From: Obelidium mucronatum
Taxonomy: Eukaryota; Chytridiomycota; Chytridiomycetes; Chytridiales; Chytriomycetaceae
Reading direction: 5' to 3'
DNA length: 64,000 bases
NCBI GenBank assembly: GCA_025765595.1
Contig: JAIVFH010000060.1
Coordinates: 62,001 to 126,000, forward strand
Below the pieces are notes generated by a model. That model saw only the letters and a program-made list of their open reading frames with translations. It made no database searches and was not told the origin of the DNA. Shown piece after piece: positions 18,665-30,562 of this stretch. Both the position numbers and the translations under genes were made by a program. The number at the start of each line of letters is the position of its first letter. Positions within the stretch are counted from its first letter, which is position 1.

Positions 18665-20348
18665 ATGTCACAAGAAAGCAAACAAAAACTGAACAAACTC
18701 AACACGCGTACTTCATGGTCTGGATCAACGCAGAATGTCAACTACAGAGTATCAACATGGCCTGCGTTAGCTGGCGTCTCAAAGGGAAAACCCGGAAAGC
18801 AAAACACAAGATTATTAGCCAACGATGAAGACCATATCGCTGGCCTAGCAACTCAAACACACATCACTGCGCCTCCCGATATGAACATCCCACAATTGTT
18901 TGAAAATATTTTAATCCCGCCCGGGATCCATCTCTGGTCACTGAGCCTCATTGGCTCACACACAAAACTCACAACCCAGACGCTCCAACCGCTCTCAAAT
19001 ATAGCTTGTCTTGGGTTTTTGGATTTATCGGAAACTGATGTATCTCTGCAGACGCTCCAGACTTGTCTGCGGCCAGTTCAGATAATGAGACTCCATCTAT
19101 TCCACTGCCCAAACATATTATCCACAGTCACTACTGCTACAATAGGGGAAAACAGAAGCCAGTTTCACAAATGCTTTCATGTCGAATTCGGCTTTGAATC
19201 CAGATCAGCTGGATTTGCTTCAAATCACCGGGATATCTGCAGACGCGTCATTGACCGCGGCGGGGCAAGTTGCAACCACAAGAGAGCATTTGAGAGGGTT
19301 TTTGGTCTTTTCAATGCCAAACGTCTGGGTTCTTGACAGTGTTCCAATCTTGCATCATGAGCGTCAGAAATGGACAAAGTTCTATTCAGAAGGAGGCAAA
19401 GGCCAGTTTTCAGATTTGGTAAATATACGAAAAAAAATAATTTATAATTACCTCACGGGGTGCTTATTTTCTTTCTGTGCTCATCTAAGATCCACATCTT
19501 CTCCAATTTTAATCACTTTTATAGGTGCCGGAAACATTATATCGAAGACGCTGCATTTATTCCAAGAAAGAAGAAGCAATATCCAAACAACCAATCCCCC
19601 ATCAAAGCAGAATACATTTACGAGTCGCCCATCCAAAAAAAGCTGTGGAGCACGCGCGCCAAGAAAGTAATTGGCGAAATGCCACCAGAATTCAATATGC
19701 CTATTGAAAAAGACTTGTGGAGACTTAAACGGCTTGCGGCAGATTTGGAGAGACGAGTCATACAGACTTTTCCCTCCTCTGTCTTTAGTTTGGAAAAAAT
19801 TCGAGGCAGTGTGGCAGCGTTTGTTGGGGTTCCAAACCAACACTCTCCCATTGTACCAAAAAATCAAGCAAACTATTCTGCTACAACGGGATACAGTATA
19901 GATGACCAAATCAGTCTTGCGTTACTCATTTTTGGATCTCTTGTGCAAGAACTTCCTGTTCATTTGGCTCAAGCGGCCGTTGGAAACCATTTTTGAAGCA
20001 AATGAAGGAAACGGACGGCGGAAACAGCATTGGGCACAACGACCCGTTTCTCCACTCTTGTGGAGAGTTCAGGAACGGCTTGAATATTTGGGACTCTTGC
20101 TGGCAACCATTGAAATGAATTTACAGAAGAATCCAAACTCTGGAACTGGTAGTTCTACAGCAGCGCCACCTCCAGAACTTACACAACTTTTAATTTTATC
20201 CAACATGGCCTTGTTGGACAACTCCCACCACCAAAGACGTCCACAGATTCTTTCCCGTCTAGACCCACTCCGCCAATCACTTCAAATGATGCAAGAGGTT
20301 TTTTACTCTTTCCAACAACCCGTCTCGTTTACCGAATGGATCCTATGA
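18665..20348 (+). CDS. Leucine-rich-repeat protein locus with several frame breaks
   Basis: ATG 18665 starts MSQESKQKLNKLNTRTSW and runs through LRR-like sequence (LWSLSLIGS, IACLGFLDLSETDVSLQTLQ) before the frame changes near 19150. The second part reads LDLLQITGISADASL and the LRR-cap-like PNVWVLDSVPILHHERQKW. A third part (CRKHYIEDAAFIP ... LEKIRGSVAAFVG) and a fourth (WRVQERLEYLGLLLATIE) lie in other frames. I could not join them with GT-AG introns in phase, so some breaks are likely indels or decay. The continuous flow of protein-like sequence still argues for one gene. Function unknown. Coordinates of exons are approximate. Confidence 0.55.
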
Positions 20349-20555
20349 AACATTTGAACCCGTTCAACAACAACCACCGTCCCTCTCCACCGCTGTCCTC
20401 CCACCTTCAAACATCATCATCACCTGGCATCATCAACCAAATTCAAACACATCACCACAACCACCCACCTAGTCTCTAACCAAACAATACTATCCCACAT
20501 TCGAACAACACCCATCCTCGCCTTACATCATCACCCGAAAACAAGCCCGGTACTC

Positions 20556-21407
20556 ATGAACCACGCCCTCCTACAACTCGAGATCCTCCCCTTCTTGATT
20601 TGCAAATCCTCCTCCAGCCACCACAACAACAGCAACAACAACGACTCTATTCCAGCAAGCGACTTTATACATTTATTCCCAGGGATCCAAATGGTTCTAG
20701 AACATGTTGCTGGATGGGCGATCCGGCTGTGTATTCAGCGTGGGGATTGTCCGCCTTCTATTACGAGTGTGATTATGCGTCCTGTTTCGAGGAGTCGGAG
20801 TCGAAGCCGGAGTCGGAATCGGAGTCGAAGTCGGGCGGCGCGGTTTTCAAATTGGACAAGTCAGCAGCCAGAGTTGGCGCCGTATGAGAAGGTGTTGAGG
20901 ATTTCGATGGAGGGTGTGATTGGTGCGAGGGAGATTCGGGAATGGATGGCTGAAGAGAGGAAAAATAGCGGTTTTGGAGGAGAAGGAGGAGGACGAGGAG
21001 GAGGAGAAGAGAAAAAAAAGAATCATGATTCTGATGAGGATGATGATTACAATGAGGATGATGATGAGGATGATGATGAGCTTGCAGAGGTTGGCTCTTC
21101 GTTGGATGGATTAGTGTTTCAAATGAAGCTGAAGGTTTTGGAAGCTGTGGATTCTATTGTAAGGATTGTTTATGGAGCACCGACGGAATCTTGTCTGCCT
21201 CCAACTTCGAAATCTCCAGAGCCTGACCATCTGCGTCATCAGATCACCCCCTCAACTGATGCAAACGCCGATTTAATGGATGCCACAGAGTATGAAAGCG
21301 ACGATGAAATGAGAATGTTTGATCTGATGAGAAGTCTCCGAATTGCGCGGCATCCAAGAGATCCAGTTCCAAGCAGTCTCGTTCTGAAGGGAAAGAAGAT
21401 GGCATGA
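20556..21407 (+). CDS. Probable C-terminal part of the LRR locus, acidic and Ser-Arg rich
   Basis: An open frame of 283 codons; ATG 20556 is probably not a true start. It contains a helical part (MVLEHVAGWAIRLCIQRGD), an SR run (RSRSRSRSRNRSRSR), EKVLRISMEGVIGAREIREWM, a Gly/Glu stretch and a very acidic run (DSDEDDDYNEDDDEDDDE), then a helical end. It follows the LRR reading frames after about 200 bases of Pro/Gln/His-rich sequence that is broken in all frames. I think it is the 3' part of the same gene but cannot prove it. Confidence 0.45.
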   Translation: MNHALLQLEILPFLICKSSSSHHNNSNNNDSIPASDFIHLFPGIQMVLEHVAGWAIRLCIQRGDCPPSITSVIMRPVSRSRSRSRSRNRSRSRAARFSNWTSQQPELAPYEKVLRISMEGVIGAREIREWMAEERKNSGFGGEGGGRGGGEEKKKNHDSDEDDDYNEDDDEDDDELAEVGSSLDGLVFQMKLKVLEAVDSIVRIVYGAPTESCLPPTSKSPEPDHLRHQITPSTDANADLMDATEYESDDEMRMFDLMRSLRIARHPRDPVPSSLVLKGKKMA

Positions 21408-21653
21408 AAGGAAAAAGAAAAAGGCGAAGGAATAATAAACGTCAGCAACGTCTTTTAATTTTAAGAACTTCAAAGAACTGGGGCAAAAAAAGGGGAAACC
21501 AAAATTACGGAAGAGACGAAAAAGCTAGAACGAAAAATGAAAACGATTCTTTGGGTTTTGATGCTCTACTCGTCGTCGTCGCTATTGCCAGAAAATAGGC
21601 CAGGATATCAGACACAGCACAAACTTAATTATTATTTTTCGAAAAGAGCAAAC

Positions 21654-22943
21654 TTACTCGTGATGTCCTTCCTTGGACAACTTTTCTGTTCTCCAGGTTT
21701 CGTACAAAACATCGTGCGTGATATCCTTAAGGTCATGCAAGTGGGAACTCAAAAGCATGTATCTGAGCTTGGAAAAGTCACAGTGTTTGCTGTTGTCGAC
21801 TTCTACAACACCCCATGGGTACTGACGGCATCTAACACGACGACCATTGAGAACAACCTCGTCCTCAGAACCAATGACGGCGAAAGGAAGGAGGGCCTGC
21901 ATTTGGAACCGAATGTGAATACAAACAGATTTTTTTCAACCAAACAGAAAAAATACACACCCTCAATTCGTTGTTCTCCTCAATAGTTTCTTCATCATCT
22001 TCCTCTTCATCGTATGGAAAGTCGTAGATTGGGATTTTGTAGTGGCTGATATCTTCCATGACTCGCTTTTTGAAGGCATTCAGTTCTTGTGGGGTCATGG
22101 AGTCAGACTTTGCAATGACAGGGATAACGTTGCAGCGGGGACCCAGCTGACGCATGAATTCAATGTCCATTTCACGGAGGTGGTGACCAGATGGTTGGAT
22201 AAAGTACAACAGGACATGGACACGGTTGTCTAGTGATGACAGCAACATGTGTGTAAGACCCCAGCAAAAAACACAAACAAACTAGTTTACAGCAATTCAC
22301 CTTGGAACCGTGGGTTACGCTTAATTCTAGATTCTTGGGACAAGATCTCCTCGTACTGGTGCTCAATGTAGCCCAAAATATCCTCAAAGGCTGGTTCGTT
22401 GTTGATGTTGTCACCGAATCCAGGGGTGTCAACGACAGTCAGAGAAAGCTTCAGACCGTCTTCGTCCATTTCTGCAAAGGATAGGGCATCGTTAGGAAGA
22501 AGCAACATGTGTCTAGATGGGATCGATCCACGCACCAACAGTGGTTGGAGTGATGCTGATTGTCTTTGACTCAGCGGCCTTCTCGGCATTGGCGTGGTCC
22601 TTGCGCAGAATGACTGGCGACTCGCAGAGGGTGTTGACGAAAGTCGACTTGCCGCAGCCGCTCGACCCTGCGAACATTGGCAAAGCAGTTAGAGCCGGAC
22701 CCCTTCTAGCGCTGCGCCTTACCAACGATCATCACGGTGAAGGCAAGACCCTTCTTGGCGGCTTTCCGGCGGACCTAGCGGGGCGGGTGAAGAGGCGGTC
22801 AGTTGTTTGCCAAATTAGCGCAGCGGGAGGCAGGGGCCAGCCAGCGCTGATCGCCGTCTCGGGCTCCCCGCCAAAGGCAAATGCGCTGGGAGAGTGTCGC
22901 TACGAACCCCTCCTGACTTGAACGATGCTCCTGACGATGCCAT
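21654..22943 (-). CDS. CDC11: Septin, Cdc11/AspA type
   Basis: Six exons (22943-22908, 22774-22723, 22667-22536, 22471-22301, 22229-21961, 21896-21654) join in frame to 300 residues. GTPase motifs: G1 GSSGCGKST, G3 DTPGFGD, G4 AKSD, and the septin unique element ending HDVLYETWRTEKLS. The segment PIYDFPYDEEEDDEETIEEN is typical of Cdc11-group septins. Septins form filaments at bud necks, septa and rhizoid/zoospore structures. The protein stops right after the septin unique element, so the C-terminal coiled coil found in many Cdc11 proteins is missing. The first exon (12 codons) is inferred from splice sites. Confidence 0.9.
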
Positions 22944-23136
22944 TTTTGCTTCTTTCGACTGTCAGAAAGCGTCTGCAAAAATCCAATTTACGAAAATACA
23001 CAACTGCAACTTGATGAAGTTGATATAATACGAACTGCACCATCAAATACAAAGCGCTATCGATTCATGAATTGCACTGGTTTTTTAATAGATATATTTC
23101 ATAATTCAAACACAATCCTCCAACCAAACAACCACA

Positions 23137-24141
23137 CTATTTGGCACGGACTGACAAAGACTGATGCTTCGAACTTGAATCCTGCGTTGGACTCGAAGCA
23201 CGTCTTGCTCCACCTGCTGTCCCAGCTCCACCCCCAACACTGACTACTGCAGCATATTCTATTCTTGAAGCCCTTCTCTGAGACTTTCTGATCTTATCAC
23301 GACGTAGCATTACTTTCATGCGAAAGAGAATCAAATAGAGCAATGTCAGAAAAATAAAGACAAAGAACTTGTTGACATTTGCCACCACATTGAGAACATA
23401 GAACACCAGCGCAATAATGCAAGCAATTACAGAGGCCACTCCGTGTCTACTTATAATGAGAAAATGCTCATCTGTTGCAGCTGCTTCATCGACAGTAGTA
23501 GACCGTATGTAGAACAGAAACGTGACAAGACACAACACGTCAAATGCCAAGAAAACGACTCCATTGAATATGCTCAAGTACTTTGATGACAATATCAGCG
23601 TTTTTGGTATTTGCGGATCGATAAACGGGATTCCAGCGAGCGCATACAATAGCCATTGGCTTCCAAACACAGTTGGAGATAATTTTACAAGGATTGAAAC
23701 AGGTTTATCTAGTTTCGGAAACACTTGGTCGAGTATCGGTTCTGCGCGCAAGTACGAATAAAAGATGTATGCAACTTCAGCGGCTGTCAAGAAAAAGTTC
23801 TGGGTTGTCTTGATTCCATTGTAGATTGTTGGCTCATCAAACACGCAGAGAGCAGCCTCGCAGCCATATACTCCAAGATGGCACACAGTCATTAATATCA
23901 ATAGGCCGGAAAAAGGAGTGATGACTTCCTTGATGGTCAGGCGTTTCCCTTGATCCAAGATTTCACGAACCGTGATAAAATACAAAAGGTACACCATTTC
24001 GCCGAGAGAAAAGCAGAACATTGCTACTGAAGCATAGAAGATAGGGGTGAGACTATCTATCATGCTTTTCCTTTTTGTAAATCCCTTATAGCTTACAAAT
24101 CCAATGAATCCTTCTGTAATGCCCGCAAGCAGAGTTGACAT
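23137..24141 (-). CDS. Seven-helix membrane protein of the local tandem family, copy A
   Basis: Single exon, 334 residues from ATG 24141. Seven hydrophobic segments can be counted, with the family landmarks IFYSYLRAEPILDQVFP after the third, an NGVVFLAFDVLCLVTFLFYIRST fifth helix, HFLIISRHGVASV before the sixth, and LFRMKVMLRRDKIRK after the seventh. The C-terminus is soluble, basic and Ser/Gly-rich. The layout is like a 7TM receptor, but no known GPCR signature was recognised. Compared with other copies it has about 25 extra N-terminal residues with a hydrophobic stretch. Function unknown. Confidence 0.8.
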   Translation of the reverse strand: MSTLLAGITEGFIGFVSYKGFTKRKSMIDSLTPIFYASVAMFCFSLGEMVYLLYFITVREILDQGKRLTIKEVITPFSGLLILMTVCHLGVYGCEAALCVFDEPTIYNGIKTTQNFFLTAAEVAYIFYSYLRAEPILDQVFPKLDKPVSILVKLSPTVFGSQWLLYALAGIPFIDPQIPKTLILSSKYLSIFNGVVFLAFDVLCLVTFLFYIRSTTVDEAAATDEHFLIISRHGVASVIACIIALVFYVLNVVANVNKFFVFIFLTLLYLILFRMKVMLRRDKIRKSQRRASRIEYAAVVSVGGGAGTAGGARRASSPTQDSSSKHQSLSVRAK

Positions 24142-24294
24142 TATGCACAAAAAGAAGGGTTAAAACGGGAGGAGTCATGCAGATCCACACTATTTTCTTC
24201 TTTTTATTGCGTCACAGTTTTCCGCTCCAATGTGGCAAAAGCTGTAGTCGCAGCCGACGCTTTCCGCACAAATGATAAAGAATCTGATCCTTTC

Positions 24295-25216
24295 TCAACA
24301 GAATGATTGGATAGAACAAAGGACAGTGGTCGAGGACTCAGACTCCCTCGCCGCTCCCTCCCTGTCCCAGTAGAATTCGCCACTGATGCATAGACAACAT
24401 GAGAAGAGGCACCCGGTCACAAGTTTATGATGATGCAGCACTACTTTCATCCGAAAGAGAACGCAAAAGAGAGCCTGAAAAATGAAAATACACGACAAGC
24501 TGCCAAATCTCCTGCCTCCACAAAGGCGTACACTATATAAGACGCAAGCTGCCGAGAAACAAACGCCAACCGACATGATTCCATACCGACTGATGATGAG
24601 AAACCGTTCATCGATACCTTCATCGACTTGTGTCGAACGCAGATAATAAATAAACGTTACAAGACAAAACGCGTCAAAAGAAATCAAAAACAGGCCATTC
24701 AACATGCTCATGTATCGTGTAGCCGAAATCAAGAGTTTAGCTATGTGTTCATCTTGAAACTCGATTCCTGCAAACGGGTATGGAATCCATTGCGCTGCAA
24801 AGAGTAGAGGCGATATTCTGACAATCAGAGCAATGGTTGTGGATAGTTTGGGGAATACTTTTTGAATGATTGGTTTAGCGCGTAGGAAAGAGTAGCTGAT
24901 GTAAGTTGATTCTGTGACGACGGAGCACAGGTTTTGTAACAGACAGGCTAATGAAATAGGGCGATAAGCCAGGTTCTTTGCGTATGTCTTGCAATCGGAG
25001 TATAAATACTTCGCACAGATAGAGGCCGATTTGGCATATGATCATCAATAGTAATAGTGTTGAGAATGGTGTAAAGAATAATGTCCATGAGAGCTTCTCT
25101 CCTTGTTTGATGATTTCATGGCAGATAATAAAATACACGAGAAATATCAGCGCCATTAGAGATAGAACCGCCAGGACTGATGCCGCATAAATTAGCAACA
25201 CATCTTGGAATGACAT
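24295..25216 (-). pseudogene. Frameshifted copy B of the seven-helix family
   Basis: The N-terminal half (SFQDVLLIYAASVL ... GLYLCEVFILRLQDI) is open to about 24960, where the frame moves by one; the other frame continues without a stop through NLCSVVTESTYISYSFLRAKPI, SALRY-like helices and ERFLISRYGIMSV-type sequence (here ERFLIISRYGIMSVGV). After FRMKVVLHHHKL the C-terminus departs from the family and ends early. Two defects make decay likely, but the first could be an assembly indel. Confidence 0.7.
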
Positions 25217-25599
25217 CAATTTGGATCTAAGTGCTAATCTTCACAAAATGCAAATCTCTTGTTGGGTGATCAACCGCTTCGAAAAAAAGAGCTTGTTTGC
25301 TTCAAATTTATTTTGGCTAAGAGCTATATTAAGCATTTGAACATAGAAAACTCATTTTAACTCCTATATTTTGATGCTACTGCTTTTGAATAACCGACAT
25401 GAGTTTCAATGTGGAAATCCTATTCGTACAAAAACCTTCTCCGCCAGCACGCACTTGAGGAATTCAACACTTCAAGGGCCGTTGAAGATCAAAACGCGAA
25501 GAAAATGGTTTCAATTGCACTTGCTGTTTTAAATAAATTAATTAAAACACTTTATTCATTCACAAAAAAAAAACTTACAATAACCCAAACGCTATAAGA
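25217..25599. other. Intergenic region between divergent genes
   Basis: About 380 AT-rich bases between a minus-strand seven-helix copy and the plus-strand PHD gene. No gene, RNA or clear motif was seen. Confidence 0.4.
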
Positions 25600-27632
25600 A
25601 TGAAAAAAGAAGACGAAGTCGCAAACGAAAGCGAAAATGAAAACGAAGAAGAAGAAGAAGACGATGACGATGAAGACTGCCAAATCTGCAACACGCACGG
25701 GACGCTGCTGCTCTGCGATGGCGAAACCACGTCAGAGGATGGTTGCAAACTGGCTGTGCATCCAGGTGCGTTTTATTGGGCCGATGCCTTGCGGCTGCTG
25801 ACTCTTTCGGCACAGGTTGCTACAAAACCAACTTTACAATCCCTAAAGGTGAGTCACCGTCTGCTTGCTGATTTACCCTGCATTTATTTAACTGGAAAAA
25901 CTATGGCTGTTTAAGGTGACTTTTTTTGCGATCGATGTGATGCAAAGGAAACTCTTGAGAAAGCGAATGTGATTTGTTGTGCCGCAAAGAACGACTATGC
26001 AATCAGACGCACAATGCCAATTGCTGGTCTTCCTGACCCGTCTTTTGTGCATGTTTTATGCGCGATTTGGAATCCTGAAATCGGTCTTGGGAAACAGTTA
26101 AAATAATACTCCAATCCATGACAGGCATTTCTTAAAAAAACCCCAATTTTACACAGGGACGAGCACATTAAAGTAGAAAAGTTCATGCTATATCTCAATC
26201 ATCCGTGTAGTTTTTGCTCGGAAAAAACGGGTCTTCGCGTCAAATGTTCAAAATCTGGCTGTGTCCATCGCTTTCACATCTCTTGTGCCATCAAGGGTGG
26301 TTCTTTGGTTCCGAATCGAAAAAAGTCAGGCAAAAACCGCTCCTACTGCGTTAATTTGTGGTAACCATGGAAAGTTGTCTGGAGGAACTTCTTCCAGGGA
26401 AGCCGAGTCACCGTCTGCGGGTACCCAAAGGCCTTCTAGCGCATCTTCAATTATGAGGCCATTTTCCTCCGGGTCTAAAGGGGATTTAAAGGACTGGGAA
26501 GCAGCCAGAGAGGAAAAGCGACGGTTGGCAGCAGCAGCGGAGACATCAGGCGCTCCAACGAATTCGAAAAGGCGAGTTCTGGATTCTGATGAAGCCAGCA
26601 GCGATGTCGATCAACCTGCCGAAAAGAAGCAAAAGCGTGCCGAAAGTGCTTCGGTAACCAAGGGCAAACGCGCCAAGCAAACCATAAGCAGTGATTATGA
26701 AGAGGAAGAAGAGGACATGGAAGAAGGAGCAGCAGGAGAGGAGAAGGGCCGGGATGCAAACGAGTCTAGTGAAGATGAGAGCAATATCAACAAAAGCAAC
26801 AATAACCAGTCGTCCAAGAATTTCAAAAGCGCGAGCAACGGCAAGAACAACCATACAGGAAATTCATCAACGCTGGCAGCAGATATTTTTGGAAAGGATG
26901 CCCTTCAAACTAGAAAGCTCACAAGCAGTCAACCACAAAGTAATCAAACACGCAGAATATCGGAAATCAATACCAATCGGTCGAAAGGGCTGCCGCCTGG
27001 GCTTATGAAGCAGCGGGATATGTATATATTGCTACTTAAGCCTTTTTTTGCGTCTATTTTAACCTTGTTTTTTTCGTCTTTGTGTAGGTCGAACAGCAGC
27101 TTCGATAGGTGGACCAGAGCCAACAGTGGAGACGTTTAAGGCGATTATCCGAGCTCAAGATAAAGTCTGTCAAGACTTAAAAGGATTCCTGCCAACCTTC
27201 AATCGTAAGCAGTGTTTGATGTATGGTTTATTTACAGCTAAATTATCCTATTGGGAAACACCACTAGGTTTAATCCCTACCAAACAAGCTTCTCAATCCT
27301 CTATTGCTATACCTAATACAACCCAACCGCCGTTACAATCCCAACCACAAAGTCAAACCCAGCCAGCGTCAAATCAAGCTCAACCGCCTCAGCAACAAGT
27401 ATCCGCCCTCGACGCTCTCTTGAATAAAGCACACGAAACGTCTGAGTTAAACGCTTTGAAACGGGAGCTTGAGTCGTACAAGTCAAAATTAGCACTGAAA
27501 GACACGGCGCTGGTCTCGTTACGGGCCAACTTGTGCTTGATTTTCAATCAGTTGAAGTTGTCGGCTGTAACTCCTGACGAGAGTAGCGTTGATGAGTATG
27601 TGTCAATGTTAAGAGATTTGCTCAAAAATTGA
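25600..27632 (+). CDS. PHD finger plus extended PHD protein, AF10-like layout
   Basis: Start MKKEDEVANESENEN, acidic, then CQICNTHGTLLLCDG. Exons 25600-25765, 25816-25848, 25916-26096 and from 26157 join in frame and yield GCKLAVHPGCYKTNF, GDFFCDRCDAK, FVHVLCAIWNPEIGLG, CSFCSEKTGLRVKCSKSGCVHRFHISCAIKGG: a PHD finger and an extended PHD. A Cys-x2-His (CGNH) that should close the ePHD is in another frame, so a small indel is likely near 26330-26370. A long acidic/basic disordered region follows, then a last exon with a predicted coiled coil (NALKRELESYKSKLALKD). PHD-ePHD plus C-terminal zipper is the layout of AF10/AF17, partners of the H3K79 methylase DOT1L; histone-H3 reading is inferred. The 3' splice structure near 27020-27090 is unresolved. 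Confidence 0.72.
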
Positions 27633-27681
27633 GTTGGCCGACGAAGTAAAGGGATGTTACAACATTTATTTCTCTGCTTCC

Positions 27682-28632
27682 TTATTTTGCCCCAGCTCTA
27701 TCCAAACTCCTCAAGTGACCCTTCAAAGGAGAAGTTTCCATGTTTTTCCTTGCATCGATCGTACAAATAGAAACCCGATCTTCGCTACTTGAGCTTTTGG
27801 TGCTGGTGGCACTGTTTTTAACCTTATAGATCCTGGATTCGCGTTCCTTTTCCTTCCTCAACTTTTCCTTGTGAAGGTCGACTTTCATCAAAAATAAACA
27901 TAAACCGAGAATGTTGAATTGAGCAAGCGCCCCACTCTCCCAGTATTGCACAGCAGTCATTGCATACAAACACCCACAAAGCAACCCACTGGCACTCAAT
28001 ACTACAGACGCGATTCCATAGCGAATAATAATCAAAAATCGCTCATCTGGCGTGTCAGACACAAGATGTGTTTGTCCAGTGTATTTTATAAACGTTACCA
28101 CAAAGATTAAATCCATAGCAATGATAAAGATCCCACCAATAATCAAGCATAGGAATTTAGCCTTCGCAATAATGAATAAAGTGTCCATTGATGCTGATGT
28201 AGATATGGCAGTGAGGATGAGATTGGATTGGGCCAGATAATGGTGACGCGACAGTCAGAATCTTTACCCAGGATACAATCCGTGGATAGGTTTCCTCCAT
28301 GATCAAGAAGGCGCGAAGTGCTGAATAGCGAATATAGCTTATCTCGTTGATGGCTCCACCAAACGAGCGGATCAATTCGGCGTGTTCTTGCAAGACCATA
28401 TCTTTTATAATATAGATTGATATGTTGGAATCATTGTCGCGTGCATTACAATTGCGCTTAATAGCATGAAAAAGAGGTAAATGTTGAACGGTGTCGCCAA
28501 AGTTTTCATGGAATAATCGGCTTTGGACTCTGCGACTTCTCGGAGTACCAAGAAATAAAGGAAAACGAGCAGCTGGACTGCGGAAATGGCGGTCATCGTA
28601 CCCTCGACGTAAACGGCAGTTTCTGGATTCAT
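27682..28632 (-). pseudogene. Broken copy C of the seven-helix family
   Basis: N-terminal frame MNPETAVYVEGTMTAISAVQLL... stops at about 28405; a second frame carries ISYIRYSALRAFLIMEETYP (equivalent of YIYYSYLRAEPIFDQVFP); a third, from 28188, carries helices five to seven with DERFLIIIRYGIASV and FLMKVDLHKEKLRKEKERESRI and a normal C-terminus. At least two frame breaks, no introns to explain them. The copy is also the most diverged of the array. Confidence 0.7.
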
Positions 28633-28872
28633 AACAGATTTCTTGTAAATCCGTCTTAAATTTTTTATATGCGTCTTCTTGGACGGAAGGCTGGCTTGAT
28701 GAGTAATTCAATCTATATAGCAGTTAACAAACGACGCTAGACTTTTCTGATGGTAGAGAAAAAGATGGACTGAAATCATCAGACTGAATGGAATTCTCCA
28801 TTCTTACCGCCCACAACACCATTTCCGGAAACCTGATCACTTTTCACCCATGCCGCACAAGTTTATCCAAGT

Positions 28873-29178
28873 TTAAGGTACTTTTCGCCATAAGCAGATC
28901 AAAATCCACAATAGCAGAGTCGGGTTTTGCACAAAGGGACCAAGCCCACTCCTATTTTTGATTATCTGAGCCAAACCCGCGTCATTCTTGATTTCAAATT
29001 TGATATACCTATCGGTGAGGATCGCCATCATCGTCTGTTTTCCTAACGAATATAGTTTTGCAAATGTTGTGTTGAACGGTGGGTGGGGTAAATGAGGTGA
29101 ATCTGATGAAAAGTGGATGCTCGACTGTGAGGTTTTCATTTGCATGGAGGTTGCATAACGACGGTAGGATGATAACAT
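28873..29178 (-). CDS. Small putative mitochondrial membrane protein
   Basis: 101 residues. The start MLSSYRRYATSMQMKTSQSS is Ser/Arg-rich and acid-free like a mitochondrial presequence. The rest (LYSLGKQTMMAILTDRYIKFEIKNDAGLAQIIKNRSGLGPFVQNP) looks like a conserved globular stretch and ends in one hydrophobic segment (TLLLWILICLWRKVP). I do not recognise the family. It lies divergent to PTPA and could also be a chance frame, but its ordered composition argues for a gene. Confidence 0.5.
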   Translation of the reverse strand: MLSSYRRYATSMQMKTSQSSIHFSSDSPHLPHPPFNTTFAKLYSLGKQTMMAILTDRYIKFEIKNDAGLAQIIKNRSGLGPFVQNPTLLLWILICLWRKVP

Positions 29179-29351
29179 TTTGATCGAAACAAAAAGCTCG
29201 TATTATACATTATCTCTTATTATACTTTTTGTTTCAAGACCACCAATTCCAACAATTCCGTATTTTCGAAGATTTCAGTACATGCAGCGTCCAACCAGAG
29301 CAAACAATTCAACAGTCCTTCAGACAAAATGCAGCAAATCCACTGGATTTA

Positions 29352-30535
29352 ATGCCGCGAATGCCGCCGCCTCAGAGCAGCGCTCAGAAGCAGCCGAGCG
29401 AGGCGTCTCTGGATGTTGCTGTCGACGCAGGAGTCGATCTAGGCTCTCTGCCGTTACCTGGTGAATACAAAGAGCCTACAAGAGCCATTACAAATGACGC
29501 TTTAATGTCACAATGGTTAAAGGTGATGTCTCAGCAATACGTTGTTGATTGCAAAAACACTTATCCCACCATCCAGTCTCCTGCTCTGTCCTACATCCTC
29601 ACGTTTATCTCGCAACTTAATAATGAATTCGTGGGAAAGCCAATCCCAAAGACTCCGCCAATAATTGATCCTGGGTCCATCGTCCACCACCTCCAGAATC
29701 TGCTGGCTACGTTGAATGCTTGGATTGCCGATTTCCCTCCTCAGGATGTTTCAATGCAGCGCTTTGGGAATAAAGCGTTTAGATCGTGGGTGGATCGCTT
29801 GGAAGAACGCGCAGTGGAAGTCATTAGTCCTCTTTTGCCTCAGCACTTGTTGCCAGCCACTGTCGAACTGGTTCCTTACCTCACGGCAGCATTTGGTCAC
29901 AAAACCCGTCTCGATTACGGAAGCGGGCATGAACTCAGCTTTGTTTGCTTCTTGTGCTGTTTGCGGATTCTTAAAGTCGTCGAACAGAAAGATATGTCGT
30001 TAGTTGCATTTATGATTCTTCCTGCCTACTTTGAGCTTGCACGCAATTTGCAACGCACGTATACTCTAGAACCTGCTGGAAGCCATGGCGTTTGGGGATT
30101 GGATGACCATCAGTTTCTATGTTATTTTTGGGGTGCTGCTCAACTGGTGAATCACAGGAATTTGAAACCAAAGTCTGTATTGCAAAGAGACATTGTGGAT
30201 TGCTATGCACAAGAGTTTATGTACTTGCGCGCTATTCAGTATATTTATGAGGTTTGTGGTTGGGTCTCTTCCCCAGACATTTCTGAATCTCCGATTTCAA
30301 GGTCAAGTCAGGCCCTTTCCATGAGCACTCGCCCATGCTGTATGATATTACGGGTGTTATCAGCTGGTCAAAGGTAAATTCAGGAATGATGAAAATGTAT
30401 GTTGCCGAAGTTATCAAGAAGTTCCCAGTCGTTCAGCATATTCCGTTTGGTGCTATTTTGCCCTTCTCACACGCAAATGAAAGCATTATTCCCACCTCGT
30501 TTTCTACTGATAGCACACCCGATTATACTGAATAA
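29352..30535 (+). CDS. PTPA: Serine/threonine phosphatase 2A activator (PTPA / Rrd)
   Basis: Exons 29352-30251 and 30302-30535 give 377 residues. PTPA landmarks: [58 protein letters not shown], then across the intron [22 protein letters not shown] and [24 protein letters not shown] is a peptidyl-prolyl isomerase that loads metal into and activates PP2A and PP2A-like catalytic subunits. ATG 29352 is the first in this frame; the frame is open upstream without ATG, so a short 5' exon is possible. The gene is embedded in the seven-helix array on the opposite strand. Confidence 0.93.
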
Positions 30536-30562
30536 AGTGTCTTAAGTTGCGTTTATTGCTTC

